Below are positions 5,513 through 6,649 of a stretch of 6,649 nt of DNA, piece by piece; within the stretch, counting starts at the first letter, position 1, and each line of letters starts with the position of its first letter. A program made the position numbers and the translations under genes. This DNA comes from WRMR01 sp031548645 (lineage in GTDB: Bacteria; Planctomycetota; Planctomycetia; Pirellulales; Thermoguttaceae): positions 1 to 6,649 of the forward strand of contig JAVBQX010000240.1 in assembly GCA_031548645.1 (NCBI GenBank), in the 5' to 3' direction. Below the pieces are notes generated by a model that made no database searches, had not been told where the DNA came from, and saw only the letters and a list, made by a program, of their open reading frames with translations.

Positions 5513-6649
5513 ATGGCACGTTACAATCCTTCCGTAATTGAGTCGAAGTGGCAGCAGTATTGGGAAAACAACAAAACATTTGCGGCGCCGAGACTTCCCG
5601 TCTCGAACGCGAAGAAACTTTACGTGCTTGACATGTTTCCATATCCCAGCGCGGCGGGGTTGCACGTCGGGCATCCGGAAGGATATACCGCGACGGACAT
5701 CGTGTGCCGTTACCAGCGGATGCGCGGGACGGCGGTTCTGCACCCGATGGGTTGGGACGCGTTCGGACTTCCGGCCGAGCAGCAGGCGAAAAAAACCGGC
5801 ATCCACCCGCGAACGATCACGTCGGACAACATCGCGAACTTCCGGCGGCAGCTCAAAATGCTCGGCTTCAGCTACGATTGGGATCGCGAGATTTCGACGA
5901 CCGACGTCGATTACTTTCGCTGGACGCAGGCGATTTTCCTGATCATGTTCGACACGTGGTTCGACGTCGAGCAGCAAAAAGGCCGCCCGATCGCGGAACT
6001 GCCGATTCCCGAGGACGTGCAAGCGGAGGGGGAACCGGCGATTGAAAAATATCGCGACGAACACCGTTTGGCGTATCAAATCGAAGCGCCGGTCAACTGG
6101 TGCCCGAACCTCGGCACCGTTTTGGCGAACGAGGAAGTGATCGGCGGGCTGAGCGAACGCGGCGGTCACCCCGTCGTGCGCATGCCGATGCGTCAATGGA
6201 TGTTCCGCATCACCGCGTACGGCGATCGGCTCGAAAAAGACCTTGACCCGTTGGATTGGTCGGAAAGCATCAAACTGCTGCAACGCAATTGGATCGGTCG
6301 CAGCACCGGCGCGGAAGTCGATTTTTATATCTTAGCCGTCCAGCTTGCTGGACGTGAAAACGATTTTGAGAAATGGAAAACGGATCGTAAAAAATCGGGT
6401 TACCCCAGAAAACCCGGCGACGACGTGCTGCGCATTTACACGACACGCCCCGACACGCTTTTTGGGGCGACGTACATGGTTATCGCGCCGGAACACCCGC
6501 TGGTCGAGCGGCTGACGACGCCGGAACAAGCGGCGGCGGTCAAGGCGTATTGCGAACAGGCGGCGCGAAAAAGCGATCTCGACCGCACCGATTTGGCGAA
6601 GGAAAAAACCGGCGTCTTCACCGGCTCGTATGCGATCAACCCCGTCAAT
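5513..6649 (+). CDS. leuS: Leucyl-tRNA synthetase, N-terminal 379 residues (3' end outside window)
   Basis: LeuRS charges tRNA-Leu with leucine in the cytoplasm. From the ATG at 5513 the frame stays open to the window end. The class I catalytic start is LYVLDMFPYPSAAGLHVGHP (36-55), with the HIGH motif as HVGH (51-54), followed by HPMGWDAFGLPAEQQA (77-92). The sequence continues with PVNWCPNLGTVLANEEVI (193-210), RQWMFRITAYGDRL (227-240), the RNWIGRSTGAEVDF entry to the CP1 editing domain (258-271), and the threonine-rich editing motif TTRPDTLFGATY (310-321). Compared with E. coli LeuRS there is an insert of roughly 35 residues before PVNW (QQKGRPIAELPIPEDV and following). The Cys cluster of the zinc knuckle (CWRC in E. 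coli) is also absent, reading LSERGGHP (213-220). Both features fit, from memory, PVC-type enzymes. A palindrome encodes residues 275-281. The ribosome site is weak (AGAGA at 5506-5510). KMSKS lies beyond the window. Confidence 0.97.
   Translation, partial: MARYNPSVIESKWQQYWENNKTFAAPRLPVSNAKKLYVLDMFPYPSAAGLHVGHPEGYTATDIVCRYQRMRGTAVLHPMGWDAFGLPAEQQAKKTGIHPRTITSDNIANFRRQLKMLGFSYDWDREISTTDVDYFRWTQAIFLIMFDTWFDVEQQKGRPIAELPIPEDVQAEGEPAIEKYRDEHRLAYQIEAPVNWCPNLGTVLANEEVIGGLSERGGHPVVRMPMRQWMFRITAYGDRLEKDLDPLDWSESIKLLQRNWIGRSTGAEVDFYILAVQLAGRENDFEKWKTDRKKSGYPRKPGDDVLRIYTTRPDTLFGATYMVIAPEHPLVERLTTPEQAAAVKAYCEQAARKSDLDRTDLAKEKTGVFTGSYAINPVN
6337..6354. repeat. Perfect short palindrome inside leuS (8-base arms, TT loop)
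   Basis: CGTCCAGC and GCTGGACG flank TT, making an 8-base-pair hairpin with a 2-base spacer. It lies in frame in the leuS editing-domain region and encodes part of ILAVQLAGRE (residues 273-282). GC-rich hairpins of this shape resemble the heads of REP-like dispersed palindromes. Only one copy occurs in this window, so repeat status is unproven. Confidence 0.45.

Noticed and set aside
5477..6283. Antisense open frame (268 codons) across the start of leuS
   Set aside because: It lies opposite unmistakable LeuRS sequence and its translation has no recognisable motif.

Overview
The window looks like ordinary chromosome from a free-living bacterium, most likely of the Planctomycetes-Verrucomicrobia-Chlamydiae (PVC) group or a nearby lineage. 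The pointers are the leucyl-tRNA synthetase (HVGHPEGYTATD around the class I signature, and a long insert before the zinc-knuckle region) and a pair of secreted, carbohydrate-oriented proteins of the kind such bacteria carry in large numbers. This placement is inference from remembered family sequences, not from a search.

Layout. Bases 2-568 (+) hold the C-terminal 188 residues of a protein resembling COG1078-type HD phosphohydrolases; its start lies outside the window. A candidate promoter (586-615) then precedes three co-directional genes: a Tat-exported putative (beta/alpha)8-barrel protein of no family I recognise (654-1586), a secreted GH99/WbsX-like glycoside hydrolase with a C-terminal beta-sandwich module (1663-3696), and a cytoplasmic Sir2-type NAD-dependent deacylase (3698-4516). 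The last two are separated by a single base, so translational coupling is likely. Before the second gene, a 13-codon reading frame with the best Shine-Dalgarno sequence in the window ends in an ATGA overlap with the gene's probable start. Convergent to this cluster is a class I SAM-dependent methyltransferase (4521-5201, -), only 4 bases from the sirtuin stop. A 311-base AT-rich divergent intergenic region follows, with candidate promoters and two short dyads, and then the first 379 codons of leuS (5513 to window end, +).

How the genes fit together. The two exported proteins probably form a small polysaccharide- or glycoside-processing unit outside the cytoplasmic membrane. The sirtuin shares their transcript but acts in the cytoplasm, so its link to them is unclear. 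The HD protein, methyltransferase and leuS look like independent housekeeping or accessory genes. I found no RNA genes, CRISPR array, insertion sequence or evident defence system. The points most worth following are the unassigned Tat barrel protein, the coupled mini-ORF, and a perfect short palindrome lying in frame inside the leuS editing-domain region.
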